Under the pieces are notes generated by a model. The model did no database searches. It saw only the letters and a list, made by a program, of their open reading frames with translations, and was not told where the DNA came from. Position numbers and translations under genes: made by a program. A stretch of DNA of 33,233 nucleotides from Clostridia bacterium. GTDB lineage: Bacteria > Bacillota > Clostridia > Lutisporales > Lutisporaceae. Below are positions 16,632 through 25,676 of this stretch, piece after piece. The stretch is taken from assembly GCA_029256325.1 (NCBI GenBank), contig JAQSYD010000010.1:1-33233 (forward strand), given 5' to 3'. How positions within the stretch are numbered: the first letter of the stretch is position 1; the number at the start of each line of letters is the position of its first letter.

Positions 16632-16770
16632 ATTACATATAACTTAACACCAAACTAGATTTACGTCAAGATAATTTCCTATACAATTCAGTCATGTTTG
16701 CAAAACTTCCAATAAATAAAATAAAACAGAAGATATATTTACTCAGCACTCCTTCTTGACTAAAATAAAA

Positions 16771-16810
16771 AGCACCCTTGGATAAGGCTATCGCTTCCTC
16801 CAAGGGTGCT
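16771..16810 (-). terminator. Intrinsic terminator after the kinase gene
   Basis: AGCACCCTTGG and CCAAGGGTGCT form an 11-base stem with an 18-base loop, followed on the minus strand by TTTTTATTTT. Confidence 0.88.
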
Positions 16811-16869
16811 CAAATACTATCAAATGCACAGTTCCACTTTGATTTTTCACTTTCGAGTTCAAACAAACT

Positions 16870-17610
16870 CTATTCTTTAACGCAGAAATCTGTAAATATT
16901 TCTTCAAAGTCCACTTCAACCTCATTTATGCTTTTGTATCTTTTTTCGATTCCCATAAGCTTTTTTAGAAATACAAGCTCCTTACTTCTTAAAGCTAGCT
17001 CTTCGTACCACGGCTTATTTTTTCTGGGTTTATCTATATACGATGTATAATAAAGATGTATCAAAAAATCTCCAAAGTAAGAAAAATCTATATCTGCTTT
17101 ATATTTTTTATTATCCATCCACCTTGCCAATCCGAAGTCCACCAAGTAAATATGATGATCATGATATAAAGTATTTGGAACTCTTATGTCTCTGTGTACG
17201 ACTCCTTTTCCATGCAAGTAATGCAAGATATCGATCAGCTGCCTTCCTATATGGTGAATTTCATTTCTTGTAAATACATGTCTTTGGTTAAAGATCATAG
17301 TTTCGAAGGTTGTTCCCTGCTTATATTCTAGTACATATCCTGTAAAATGATTATTCTCTATCTTCCTTATATATCTGGGTATTGCTTCATGCTTCAGCGC
17401 TTTTAGAATTTCCTCCTCATATTGTATCTTCATCGGATTTTCTTGATACACTTTTTTCTTAAGGTGCTTAAGTATGTAAAGGTTTTTATCATCAGTTATA
17501 AGGTAGCATATTCCATACCTACCCTCTCCTACAATTTTTACTATCTTGAAACCTTCAAAATACTGTCCCGGTAAGTATTTAGGATCTGAATCAAACAGCT
17601 TAGTAAGCAT
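16870..17610 (-). CDS. Short Hanks-type Ser/Thr protein kinase
   Basis: A 246-residue soluble kinase with all core motifs: glycine loop GEGRYG (28-33), lysine K48 (YILKHL), helix-C Glu near E66, catalytic HRDIRVPN (139-146) with D141 and N146, and DFG (158-160). It differs from the norm in having Arg143 where HRDLKPEN kinases have Lys. The activation segment is also very short with no visible APE motif: DFG is followed within about 15 residues by the DFSYFGDF helix-F-like segment. There is no membrane helix or PASTA domain. The open frame continues 47 codons further upstream, but that part overlaps the serine-rich gene in another frame and looks non-coding. The ATG at 17610 follows that gene's stop by four bases, implying translational coupling. 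Confidence 0.88.
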   Translation of the reverse strand: MLTKLFDSDPKYLPGQYFEGFKIVKIVGEGRYGICYLITDDKNLYILKHLKKKVYQENPMKIQYEEEILKALKHEAIPRYIRKIENNHFTGYVLEYKQGTTFETMIFNQRHVFTRNEIHHIGRQLIDILHYLHGKGVVHRDIRVPNTLYHDHHIYLVDFGLARWMDNKKYKADIDFSYFGDFLIHLYYTSYIDKPRKNKPWYEELALRSKELVFLKKLMGIEKRYKSINEVEVDFEEIFTDFCVKE

Positions 17611-17614
17611 ATTC

Positions 17615-17869
17615 TTAACGGGAATGCCGTTTTTTACGGCGTTTATGGTGGTGCTTTGAATGCCAGTATGAGCTAGAAAAACTAGCACTGGAGCTAGAGC
17701 TCGAAGAGCTGGAACTGGAATTGCTACAGCTCTCCAAATAACAAAAGGCATTTAATAATGTTCCGAAAATGTCCCCCCAATATCTATATAAACGCTTATA
17801 ATGCCTGCTTCCTCTTCTATTTCTGCAGTAGTGCCCACTTGAGCTTGAAGAAGATGATGATGAGCTCAT
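17615..17869 (-). CDS. Serine-rich small basic protein coupled to the kinase
   Basis: An 84-residue protein of unknown family. Order of features: ten serines directly after Met1; a Cys/Arg/Tyr-rich stretch with GHYCRNRRGSRHYKRLYRYW; a short hydrophobic core (GDIFGTLLNAFCYLES); a second run of eleven serines at about 51-61; then ASFSSSYWHSK and a tail HHHKRRKKRHSR. It is a real gene because GGTGGATAAAT directly precedes the ATG, it has a TATAAT box upstream, and the kinase start follows its stop by four bases. The Ser codons are mixed (AGC, TCA, TCT, TCC, AGT), so this is selected protein composition rather than a DNA repeat slip. It is a likely substrate or partner of the kinase, by inference. 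Confidence 0.72.
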   Translation of the reverse strand: MSSSSSSSSSSGHYCRNRRGSRHYKRLYRYWGDIFGTLLNAFCYLESCSNSSSSSSSSSSSASFSSSYWHSKHHHKRRKKRHSR

Positions 17870-17968
17870 ATTTATCCACCTACCTCATATTAATACATCC
17901 ATACCATCATTATATACATCTGAGGGTGCAAAAGTACCTAATACAAGTGCTTTGCTCTTTTGGAAAAC

Positions 17969-17986
17969 AAGTGCATAAGTGCACTT
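17969..17986 (-). terminator. Small terminator after the second L,D-transpeptidase
   Basis: AAGTGCA and TGCACTT with a four-base loop, abutting the stop codon and followed by GTTTT on the minus strand. It separates the transpeptidase gene from the serine-rich/kinase pair. Confidence 0.5.
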
Positions 17987-19381
17987 CTATTCTTCGTAAC
18001 AAATAATAGGGGTTCCTTCTTCTATATTATCAAAAATTCTTTTAGCTAAATATAATGGGACATTTACGCATCCATGGCTTCCATTTCTCTTATATATGTC
18101 TCTTCCAAAAGAATATCTCCAGGTTGCATCATGTATGCCAATATTCCCGTAAAAAGGCATCCAATAATTTACTTCAGTTTCATAATTGTGTCCCGTTAAT
18201 ACGGATCCTTCTTCTTTATAATTCAGCATATAGACACCAACCTTAGTAGAGTCTCCTTTATTGGGATTGCCTGTTACTATAGCCCCTCGAGTTATAAGCT
18301 TTCCATTTTTATAAAACCATAAATACTGCCTTGTTATATTAATTTCTACATAAGTATCACCTATGTCATCTTTCCCCCTAGTTATGGCCTTCTGTGTATA
18401 TATAGGTTCTTTTTCCAGTACTTTACCTAACTTTATATTTTCCAATAACGCTTTTGTTTCAGCAGCACGATTAATCTTCCATCCATAAAATCCGCCCTTC
18501 ACTTCAACTATTTTGTTTGTTGATGTTTTAATTTTTCTTACTGCACCAGCCGTGTCATATTTTTTACTTAATTCCTTCATATATTCCATAACTGCTTTTT
18601 CATTTATTACTACATCTAAGTTTTCATCTACAAGAAGCCATTGATTTATGATATTTTTATCTACGATTTCGCTTTGACTTCCAAAGTGATAAGTGACTTT
18701 TGTTGATACATACTTATTTAGTAAATTCTTAGTATCAAGGGTTTTCTCAGAGCTTAAGGTGTACTTTGGATTTTCATAACAATAATTTTCATTTAAATCC
18801 AATTTTGTTTTTCCTTCTAATATACTTACTTTTACAGCTTCATATAACCTGTCTATATGTATCTTATTTCCATATACTTCTTCAATTACCTCATAGGTTC
18901 CATCTGAATACCGAAAGCTTACATTATGAGGTTCTATAATATCTTCGTTTAAGCAATTTAATTCATTTATTTTATTTACCAATTTCTCTTTATTATAGAT
19001 AAATAAATTTTTTACATAGTATTTGTGCATTTTTATTAAGGAACCTAGCCATTTAAATGGATATTGCAGTCGATTAATCTTAGAAATATCGAATTTTTCG
19101 TTGAATTGCATTTCTATATCTTGTCCTATTATTTCTTCTATTTCACCATTTCTTTCAATTAACTGTAACTTATAATCTTTGACACTGCTTCTAATGATAT
19201 CATCTACGTCGTCGTGTGCTTTTAATGACACATTTACCCCATTTATGACGGTATTAAAAAAGCAATGCTGTATAAAGTATAATGAAATAAGTGAATATAT
19301 TAGTACAATAGAAGCAATTAAAATAATACCCTTTCCTGCATACTCATTTTTAATAAGTCTTTTCATATTGATATTCATCAT
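17987..19381 (-). CDS. Membrane-anchored YkuD L,D-transpeptidase with PG_binding_4 domain
   Basis: A 464-residue cell-wall cross-linking enzyme. One N-terminal transmembrane anchor (GIILIASIVLIYSLISLYFI, about 18-37) leads into an extracellular PG_binding_4-like region (about 45-320, with NKYVSTKVTYHFGS and VKGGFYGWKINRAAE). The C-terminal YkuD domain (about 340-464) has VEINITRQYLWFYKNG, H417 in GIHDATWRYS, and the canonical catalytic motif SHGCVNV with C438. This is the Erf/Ldt arrangement usual in Clostridia. AAAGGA lies upstream of the ATG. Together with the gene at 2114-3682 it suggests 3-3 cross-linked peptidoglycan. Confidence 0.93.
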   Translation of the reverse strand: MMNINMKRLIKNEYAGKGIILIASIVLIYSLISLYFIQHCFFNTVINGVNVSLKAHDDVDDIIRSSVKDYKLQLIERNGEIEEIIGQDIEMQFNEKFDISKINRLQYPFKWLGSLIKMHKYYVKNLFIYNKEKLVNKINELNCLNEDIIEPHNVSFRYSDGTYEVIEEVYGNKIHIDRLYEAVKVSILEGKTKLDLNENYCYENPKYTLSSEKTLDTKNLLNKYVSTKVTYHFGSQSEIVDKNIINQWLLVDENLDVVINEKAVMEYMKELSKKYDTAGAVRKIKTSTNKIVEVKGGFYGWKINRAAETKALLENIKLGKVLEKEPIYTQKAITRGKDDIGDTYVEINITRQYLWFYKNGKLITRGAIVTGNPNKGDSTKVGVYMLNYKEEGSVLTGHNYETEVNYWMPFYGNIGIHDATWRYSFGRDIYKRNGSHGCVNVPLYLAKRIFDNIEEGTPIICYEE

Positions 19382-19479
19382 CCTGGATAATATCCTTTAT
19401 CAAATATATTTTATTTTATATAGCAGTTAATTTATATTATGTTTGTATTTTTGACTTTAAAACTTGGCATGTAGTTCGT

Positions 19480-19488
19480 AATGCTATA
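19480..19488 (+). promoter_or_regulatory. Extended -10 element upstream of the aminotransferase gene
   Basis: TGCTATAAT in the 351-base AT-rich gap between the divergent transpeptidase and aminotransferase genes. A second TATAAT lies near 19540. Nothing else in the gap is recognisable: no riboswitch, repeat or small gene. Confidence 0.35.
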
Positions 19489-19732
19489 ATATTTTAAATA
19501 CTCACAAACAATAACATAAATCATTTGTGGAACAATTTATAGTATAATTCAAATAACTGATATCCAATGAGGTATACTACTTGTATAGGACTATGTATTC
19601 ATAAAATTATAAAAAATAAGTGAAATGGATATAAATTAATGCTAAAATAATATTAGTAAGAGAATGTACACAAAATACAACAAGCAACATAGCTTGAAAT
19701 TAAAAATATTATTCAGAAAAGGAGCTTTAATA

Positions 19733-21049
19733 ATGAGTAAACCAATTCTATCAGCTCATTTTGAGTCAAGGACACCATCAGATGTCAGACTTGCACAAAT
19801 GAAATATGAGGAGCGCAAGGTCAAACCCGAAGCTGTAATCAATGTAGGTATCGGCAATGTTTCTCTTCCAACAAATCCTGCAATGATGAAAAGAATGTTT
19901 GAACTTGGTGCACCTGAAAGCCCATTTTCAAAGGGTGTTGTAAGATATTCAACAACTGCTGGTACTGTAGAGTGTCAGGATGCATTTAAAAATATCCTTA
20001 AGTGCGAAGGTTTCGACACAAGTAAATTGTTCGTTCAGGTAACTGACGGCGGATCTACTGCTATGGAATTACTTTTAATCGGTGTTTGCGGCCCTGCGGG
20101 TACTGGCGACAGCCCACTTATGGTGATTGATCCTGCCTACACCAACTATATTTCTTTTGCAGAAAGAATCGGACGTAAAATAGTTACAGTTACGCGTAAT
20201 TTAAATGAAGCGGGCAAGTTTAGTCTTCCAGAACTGGATAAAATCGAAGAAGCGATTCAAAAACATAATCCTGGAGCACTTCTTGTTATACCTTATGACA
20301 ACCCAACAGGACAGTACTTTGATTTTGAAACACTTAAAGAACTAGCTAAATTATGCGTAAAATATAATATGTGGATGGTCAGCGATGAAGCTTATCGTGA
20401 ACTCTTCTATGAGGAAGGCGGCAAGCTTGTAAGCATCTGGGGAGTAACAGACGCAGAGGTACCTGGCATCGAAGGCAGAAGAATCAGTATCGAGACTGCA
20501 TCAAAGGTATGGAATGCCTGTGGCTTAAGAATCGGCGCTTTGATTACAGATAGTGCTGAGTTCAACAACCGTTCTGTTGCTGAATATACTGCAAACCTAT
20601 GCGCGAATGTAATCGGTCAATATATATTCGGTGCTTTGGCACATGAATCGAAGGAACAAATTGCTGACTGGTGCAAGAGCATTCGTGAGTACTACAAAGA
20701 GCTAATATTGAATGTATATAACGGTCTGAAGGAGCAGGAGCCTGGTTTAATTGTTTCCAGCCCTGATGCATCCATATACTCAGTAATTGACGTAAGAAAT
20801 GTAGTAAAACCTGGCTTTGATGCAATTGACTTCGTTTTATACTGTGCACAGGAAGGATCCGTTAACATGAACGGAGTTGAAACAACGCTTCTCGTAGCAC
20901 CAATGAAGGGCTTCTATAATGTAAACAAAGGCGAGCAAAATCCGGGAAGTACACAATTCAGAATTTCCTTCGTTGAAACTCCTGAAAACATGGCAAAGGT
21001 TCCTGAATTGTTTGTTAAGCTTCTAAGACAGTTTGAAGCACAAAGATAA
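19733..21049 (+). CDS. Class I/II PLP-dependent aminotransferase (aspartate aminotransferase-like)
   Basis: Pyridoxal-phosphate enzyme of 438 residues, fold type I. Visible features are NVGIGNVSLP near the N-terminus, the cofactor loop DGGSTAMELL, the substrate/PLP pocket YDNPTGQYF with the conserved Asn, VSDEAYRELFYE with the PLP-binding Asp, and the Schiff-base lysine in ETASKVWNACGLRIG. The C-terminal arginine is in STQFRISFVETPE. The chain is longer than classic AspB (about 395) but is like a group common in Clostridia. AAGGAGCTTTAATA precedes the ATG at 19733; the 23-codon upstream extension is not supported. The amino-acid substrate is undefined. It is monocistronic, ending at a strong terminator. 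Confidence 0.92.
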   Translation: MSKPILSAHFESRTPSDVRLAQMKYEERKVKPEAVINVGIGNVSLPTNPAMMKRMFELGAPESPFSKGVVRYSTTAGTVECQDAFKNILKCEGFDTSKLFVQVTDGGSTAMELLLIGVCGPAGTGDSPLMVIDPAYTNYISFAERIGRKIVTVTRNLNEAGKFSLPELDKIEEAIQKHNPGALLVIPYDNPTGQYFDFETLKELAKLCVKYNMWMVSDEAYRELFYEEGGKLVSIWGVTDAEVPGIEGRRISIETASKVWNACGLRIGALITDSAEFNNRSVAEYTANLCANVIGQYIFGALAHESKEQIADWCKSIREYYKELILNVYNGLKEQEPGLIVSSPDASIYSVIDVRNVVKPGFDAIDFVLYCAQEGSVNMNGVETTLLVAPMKGFYNVNKGEQNPGSTQFRISFVETPENMAKVPELFVKLLRQFEAQR

Positions 21050-21078
21050 GAAACAGACTATAGTCCCAATTTGAATCA

Positions 21079-21103
21079 AAACCGCCGGCTAAACCGGCGG
21101 TTT
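21079..21103. terminator. Bidirectional terminator
   Basis: AAACCGCCGG, CTAAA loop, CCGGCGGTTT, between the convergent aminotransferase and LysR genes. Confidence 0.9.
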
Positions 21104-21124
21104 TCTAATATATCTTATTAATTA

Positions 21125-22018
21125 TTAACTATTTATCTTAAATCTTTCTGATGACAATTCTAATATCGCTTGTAATGCAGGTGATATCCATTTATCCTTA
21201 TGATAGAGCACTTGTGCTGTAGTATAAAATTCAGGTCCATTATACTTTATTTCTACTAATTGTCCACGATCTATTTCTTTTTGAACTGCAATGCGGGGCA
21301 AAAAAGATATTCCGAAACCACTGATAACATACTGCTTTATGGCTTCTATACTCTCCATTTCCAAAATAGAATTTGGCTGTATATCAGCACTTGCTAAATA
21401 CTCTTCAAAACGAGCTCTATAGCTGCAGCCCCTTTGAGTAAGTATTAAATTCTTTCCTTCAAATTCTGATATCTCGAATATGTCTCTTTTGGCTAAAGAA
21501 TCCGTATTGCCAGAAACCACAACCAAAGGTTCATGCAACAAGGTTTTTGAAACAATATCAGGATAAACCCTTTCATTATCCAATGAAAAAGCCACATCCA
21601 CCTTGTTTTTTCTCAGCATATTCGGGAAATCCTCACAGTTGCCAATTTGTAATTTAATATCTACATCGGGATAGCGGCTGCAATATTCTTTAAATAATTC
21701 CGGTAATCGAAATACACAGAGAGTTTCAGCCGTTACAATCGTCAAGGGACCTGTTGGGATTAGAGACTCTGCTACACTTTGTTTTGCTTCATCGCACAAA
21801 CTCAGGATTTTTTCAGCATAAAGCAAGAATTTCTCCCCTTCTTTTGTCAAGCAAATATTCCTACCCAAGCGTTCAAATAACTTACAGCCTAATTCATCTT
21901 CCAATAATCGAATCTGCTCTGATATGCTGGATTGAGCAAAATTTAGAATTTCTGCAGTCCTGCTAAAACTAAGGGTTTCAGCAGCCACAATAAAGGATCT
22001 TAATTGTTTGAACTCCAT
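21125..22018 (-). CDS. LysR-type transcriptional regulator
   Basis: A 297-residue LysR regulator. The N-terminal winged helix is at about 1-60 (MEFKQLRSFIVAAETLSFSR, then AEILNFAQSSISEQIRLLE), the linker helix follows, and a periplasmic-binding-like effector domain covers about 90-290. The ATG at 22018 has GAGGAGTGTTATT upstream; the ten-residue N-terminal extension is rejected. It is divergent from the NhaC-type antiporter, the classic arrangement for LysR control. The intervening 147 bases contain ATATCTAT (22035-22042) and ATAGATAT (22112-22119) as widely spaced inverted copies, plus ATCGG/CCGAT. It probably regulates the antiporter; the effector is unknown. Confidence 0.92.
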   Translation of the reverse strand: MEFKQLRSFIVAAETLSFSRTAEILNFAQSSISEQIRLLEDELGCKLFERLGRNICLTKEGEKFLLYAEKILSLCDEAKQSVAESLIPTGPLTIVTAETLCVFRLPELFKEYCSRYPDVDIKLQIGNCEDFPNMLRKNKVDVAFSLDNERVYPDIVSKTLLHEPLVVVSGNTDSLAKRDIFEISEFEGKNLILTQRGCSYRARFEEYLASADIQPNSILEMESIEAIKQYVISGFGISFLPRIAVQKEIDRGQLVEIKYNGPEFYTTAQVLYHKDKWISPALQAILELSSERFKINS

Positions 22019-22165
22019 AATAACACTCCTCACTATATCTATCGGCACACCCGATTATATTGATAGAAATAATTTGTTTGTATGATATCATCTTTTATAT
22101 TAACATAAACCTATAGATATTGATACGAGTTTTTAGCAACCAATTAATATAAAGGGGTATTTATT

Positions 22166-23476
22166 ATGGAGTTCATTATTGGCATGTTCCTTACATTTTT
22201 AGTACTCATTTTTTCTGTCTATAAAGGAATTTTTGTAGGTATTCCATTATTAATAGGCTTTTTTATTTTTACCATTATTTCATGGCGAAGAGGCTATTCC
22301 CTAAAAGATATCTTTATGATGTCATACACTGGTGGAAAAAAAGCCTTTGTTGTCTTAGAGATATTCATATTGATAGGAGCTATTACAGCTATATGGATGG
22401 CGGCAGGAACCGTTCCGGGAATAGTCTATTATGGCATAAAGCTTATGGATCCTAAGTTTTTTATCCTCTATGCATTCCTGATAAGCTCTTTGGTATCTTT
22501 TCTACTGGGTACCTCTTTAGGAACTGTAAGTACAGTAGGTTTAGCCTTAATTGTAATGGCCAAGGGCGGTAATGTTAATTCTAATATCGCAGCAGGAGCA
22601 ATTATTGCAGGAGCCTATTTTGGAGATCGATGTTCTCCAATGTCTTCAAGTGCAAGCTTGGTTGCGAGCTTGACTCAAACAAACCTTTTTACAAATATAC
22701 GAAACATGTTTATCACTGCTGTAATACCTTTCATTGCTTCAATAATCCTATATACTATTTTTGCTTTAAAACAACCATTGACTTTTATAGGAAGCAGCAT
22801 TGATATCGAGCTGACAAATATTTTTAATATAAATTTGATTGTTCTATTGCCAGCAATGATCATTATAGTTTTCTCTATATTTAAAGTGAACGTTAAAATT
22901 TCCATGCTCCTTAGTATTCTCACAGCCTCTGTCATTAGTATTTTATTTCAACAACACAGTCTTATAGAGATTGTAAAATACCTATTCCTAGGCTTTCACT
23001 TAGATTCAGCCAGTCCACTATATACCATCATTAAAGGCGGGGGAATTATTTCTATGTGGCAAGCTTCCCTTGTTGTATTTGTATCTTGTTCCTTGGCGGG
23101 AATATTTGATGGAACAGAAATGCTAAAAAGTGTAGAAAATATCTTAAGAAAAGCAAGAACAAGAAGTGATATTTTCTTGTTCACGACGATCGTAAGTATT
23201 TTAACTGCTGCCTTTGGATGCAACCAGTCTATTTCAACAGTTCTAACCAATCAGCTTATGACAAAGACCTATGAAGAGAGAAAATTTGATAAGTATAAGT
23301 TAGCTATAGACCTAGAAAATACCGGGGTCGTGCTGGCAGCTCTTATTCCATGGAATATTGCAGCTTTTGTACCTACTACCACTATGGATGTAAGCTATAT
23401 AGGGTTTATTCCATATGCTTTTTATCTTTATCTTATTCCAATAATGAACATCCTATATTTTAGATTTCGTAAATAA
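22166..23476 (+). CDS. NhaC-family Na+/H+ (or malate/lactate-type) antiporter
   Basis: Cytoplasmic-membrane antiporter of 436 residues with about 11 helices. The NhaC-family signature AGAYFGDRCSPMSSSASL (about 149-166) is clear, with LGTSLGTVSTVGLAL before it and a second half-repeat FGCNQSISTVLTNQLM. The NhaC group includes Na+/H+ and Na+-coupled carboxylate (MleN-like) exchangers, which cannot be separated by eye. AAAGGGGTATTTATT precedes the ATG. It is divergent from the LysR gene, so probably under its control. It ends in REP-like element E3 shared with the convergent lipoprotein gene. Confidence 0.9.
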   Translation: MEFIIGMFLTFLVLIFSVYKGIFVGIPLLIGFFIFTIISWRRGYSLKDIFMMSYTGGKKAFVVLEIFILIGAITAIWMAAGTVPGIVYYGIKLMDPKFFILYAFLISSLVSFLLGTSLGTVSTVGLALIVMAKGGNVNSNIAAGAIIAGAYFGDRCSPMSSSASLVASLTQTNLFTNIRNMFITAVIPFIASIILYTIFALKQPLTFIGSSIDIELTNIFNINLIVLLPAMIIIVFSIFKVNVKISMLLSILTASVISILFQQHSLIEIVKYLFLGFHLDSASPLYTIIKGGGIISMWQASLVVFVSCSLAGIFDGTEMLKSVENILRKARTRSDIFLFTTIVSILTAAFGCNQSISTVLTNQLMTKTYEERKFDKYKLAIDLENTGVVLAALIPWNIAAFVPTTTMDVSYIGFIPYAFYLYLIPIMNILYFRFRK

Positions 23477-23477
23477 A

Positions 23478-23552
23478 AATAAGTGTTAGGCACGAATGAG
23501 AAAATGCCCTTGCCCCTTCCAATAACTGTCTAACTGTCGTGCCTGGCACTTA
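23478..23552. repeat. REP-like palindromic element E3
   Basis: AATAAGTGTTAGGCACGA (23478-23495) and TCGTGCCTGGCACTTA (23537-23552) are near-perfect inverted ends of a 75-base element that fills the gap between two convergent genes. Its right end supplies the TAA stop of the lipoprotein gene. Bases 23520-23545 are identical to 27066-27091 in element E4. Confidence 0.75.
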
Positions 23553-25454
23553 CTGAAATATCTCAATAGCTATACCCTTTAAGTCATCATCACTTAGTTT
23601 AGTAAGCTGTGCCAAGATATTCTTTTTGACATCTATTTGCGGGTATTTTCTACTATTATCATATATATATTGGACGATATCCTTAAAGACCTGTGTATTT
23701 GCTCTAGTATGTGTATTATTGACTTCCATACCTAAGTCAGAAGTGTAAAACTGATTCAGACACATAAATTGCAAATTACCATAGGCTAGCTGTGAAAGCT
23801 TCGCCCTGTATTCACTTTCACCTGACCATTTTAATCTGGTTCCTATTTTGTTATCAATGGAGTGTTGGCTTTCATGGATAATATTTGACCTTACCTTAAA
23901 ATCCTTTTGAATCTTATTAAAAAGATAACTTTGCAAGTCATTGTCAGATACTCCCTTGATCTTTGCCTTTTCGGCTTCGGTTATTATTTGCATTTCGATA
24001 AACTCAGCTGAAATTTTGGAGGAATAATATATCTGCAGAGGTTCTTTTTCCTCTTTGTCCATCAGGATGCCCGCATATTGCTTTCTGGCATCCGCTCTCA
24101 CCTCTTCACTATAAACAGAAGCCAAATAAAGTGTACCATCATATGCATTATCTTGTATTACCATGACAATTTCGGTTTGGCTTATGCTCCAACCTCCTAC
24201 ACCCCCACCTCCCATGGTTCTCCAATTATCCAGTCCATTGCTGGTCATATTTTTTAGTGTTATAACCTCTAAATCTATTGCTTCGCTCCATAAATCAGAG
24301 TGTACTACAGAATTATCTATAATTCTTCCAAAATGTGCTCCCAGCATGCTTCCGTTCGCTTTTATATTAACAATTCTAACACTGAATTTCTTTTCTATTT
24401 CTTTATTTAATATATCAATCCATGCAGAAGTAATTCCTGAGTTGTTTTCTATTTGTGGGAATAGCCCAGCTATTTTTTCGTAGGCCGGTTTAATTCTTTT
24501 ATAAAAGGTCAGTTCTTCCGATGTACCATTTATACATCTTTCCCGATAATACTCATCAAGTAAAACGTGTAATTCATCCCTAAAGGATAGATACGACTCC
24601 ATCTCATAAAGCTTATTCTTAATATCATTATTTGCCTGGTCTTGAGCTAATGCCTTTTTATATTCTATCGCTGCTTCATCATAAAGAACTAGGGCAGCAT
24701 AAAAGTCAGCCATTTGGAGATGCGTCATACTATTTTTACCCTCAACCGCAGCCTTATAAAGCCTATTCCACTCCAATACTCTTTTATATACATGGTCTTC
24801 ACTTTCATCTATAAGATTATCATTTTTCCATACCTTATAAGCCTTATCGTATTCTTCTGACTCTACATAAAGTTGATGCAGTAGAGCATTCATTTTAATG
24901 CTGTAGGGATTTTTCTCCATTGCATTTTCTAATGCTTCTATGGCTTTTTTTCTCTCATTTAGCTTTAGATAACAATTTCCGATATCTGTATACAAATCGG
25001 CTAATTTGGTATTGAAGGGTACATTCTCGTAGTTAGCAGTTCTCTTTACAGCTTTTTCATAGTATTTTATAGCTTTCTTGAATTGTCTCTTTGCTTCATA
25101 AATATATCCCATTCTTCTATAATGTTCAGGATTTATTGGATTCAATTTTATAGCTCTTTCGAATAATTCTTCGGCCTTCTCATAATTTTCAAAGATATGA
25201 AACTCCAAATCTCCATAAATATTTAGCACAATATCATTATCCTTTATAATGTCATATCTATCCTCCAGTAGCTTTCTTGCCTCTTTATATTTGAGTGTGT
25301 CAGTAAGCGCTGTTACTTTATAAAATATATCAACACTCTCCTTACTTGGTTCTTCAACAGTTTTTACTACTGGCGTACCCCTTGAGCAAGAGGTTAAAGC
25401 CAGTAGTAAAATAAACATTAGCATACACTTACCAATTTTTACCACCTTATCCAT
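23550..25454 (-). CDS. TPR-repeat lipoprotein with C-terminal HExxH (putative metallopeptidase) domain
   Basis: A 634-residue predicted surface lipoprotein. Signal peptide and lipobox LALTSC give lipidated C23. Tetratricopeptide repeats cover about 45-300; clear units include AEELFERAIKLNPINPEHYR, KAIKYYEKAV and KKAIEALENAMEKNPYS. The C-terminal 330 residues match no family I recognise. They include a glycine-rich turn (TMGGGGVGGWS) and HESQH at 527-531, an HExxH zinc-protease motif, followed by GESEYRAKLSQLAYG with E546 and E548 as possible third ligand. Many enzymes with this spacing are gluzincins. AAGGAGG precedes the ATG. Proteolytic activity is inference; the HESQH motif could also be structural. 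Confidence 0.82.
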   Translation of the reverse strand: MDKVVKIGKCMLMFILLLALTSCSRGTPVVKTVEEPSKESVDIFYKVTALTDTLKYKEARKLLEDRYDIIKDNDIVLNIYGDLEFHIFENYEKAEELFERAIKLNPINPEHYRRMGYIYEAKRQFKKAIKYYEKAVKRTANYENVPFNTKLADLYTDIGNCYLKLNERKKAIEALENAMEKNPYSIKMNALLHQLYVESEEYDKAYKVWKNDNLIDESEDHVYKRVLEWNRLYKAAVEGKNSMTHLQMADFYAALVLYDEAAIEYKKALAQDQANNDIKNKLYEMESYLSFRDELHVLLDEYYRERCINGTSEELTFYKRIKPAYEKIAGLFPQIENNSGITSAWIDILNKEIEKKFSVRIVNIKANGSMLGAHFGRIIDNSVVHSDLWSEAIDLEVITLKNMTSNGLDNWRTMGGGGVGGWSISQTEIVMVIQDNAYDGTLYLASVYSEEVRADARKQYAGILMDKEEKEPLQIYYSSKISAEFIEMQIITEAEKAKIKGVSDNDLQSYLFNKIQKDFKVRSNIIHESQHSIDNKIGTRLKWSGESEYRAKLSQLAYGNLQFMCLNQFYTSDLGMEVNNTHTRANTQVFKDIVQYIYDNSRKYPQIDVKKNILAQLTKLSDDDLKGIAIEIFQ

Positions 25455-25583
25455 TACAGTTGTTCCTCCTTAAATGACCCAATAATGACATATCATTAAA
25501 TTACATTATTGGTTATAATTTACATATATAAATACGTAAATATCAGCAATTTGTTTTTTGCAGTATATCATAAGGCACAAATA

Positions 25584-25617
25584 AAAAGTCAGCATACTAC
25601 GCCGTATGCTGACTTTT
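25584..25617 (-). terminator. Intrinsic terminator after the SLH-NlpC/P60 gene
   Basis: AAAAGTCAGCATAC, TACGCC loop, GTATGCTGACTTTT: a 14-base perfect stem with T-rich sequence after it on the minus strand. It insulates the lipoprotein gene downstream. Confidence 0.88.
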
Positions 25618-25676
25618 CTAGATTGTAAGGTAATCACGATACTTCTTGATTATGATAAGGCTCTTCAAACCAGATA

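Noticed and set aside
17611-17751. The 47-residue N-terminal extension of the kinase open frame
   Set aside because: It overlaps the serine-rich gene in another frame, lacks a ribosome binding site and has an Ala/Val/Pro composition expected from an out-of-frame reading of Ser codons.
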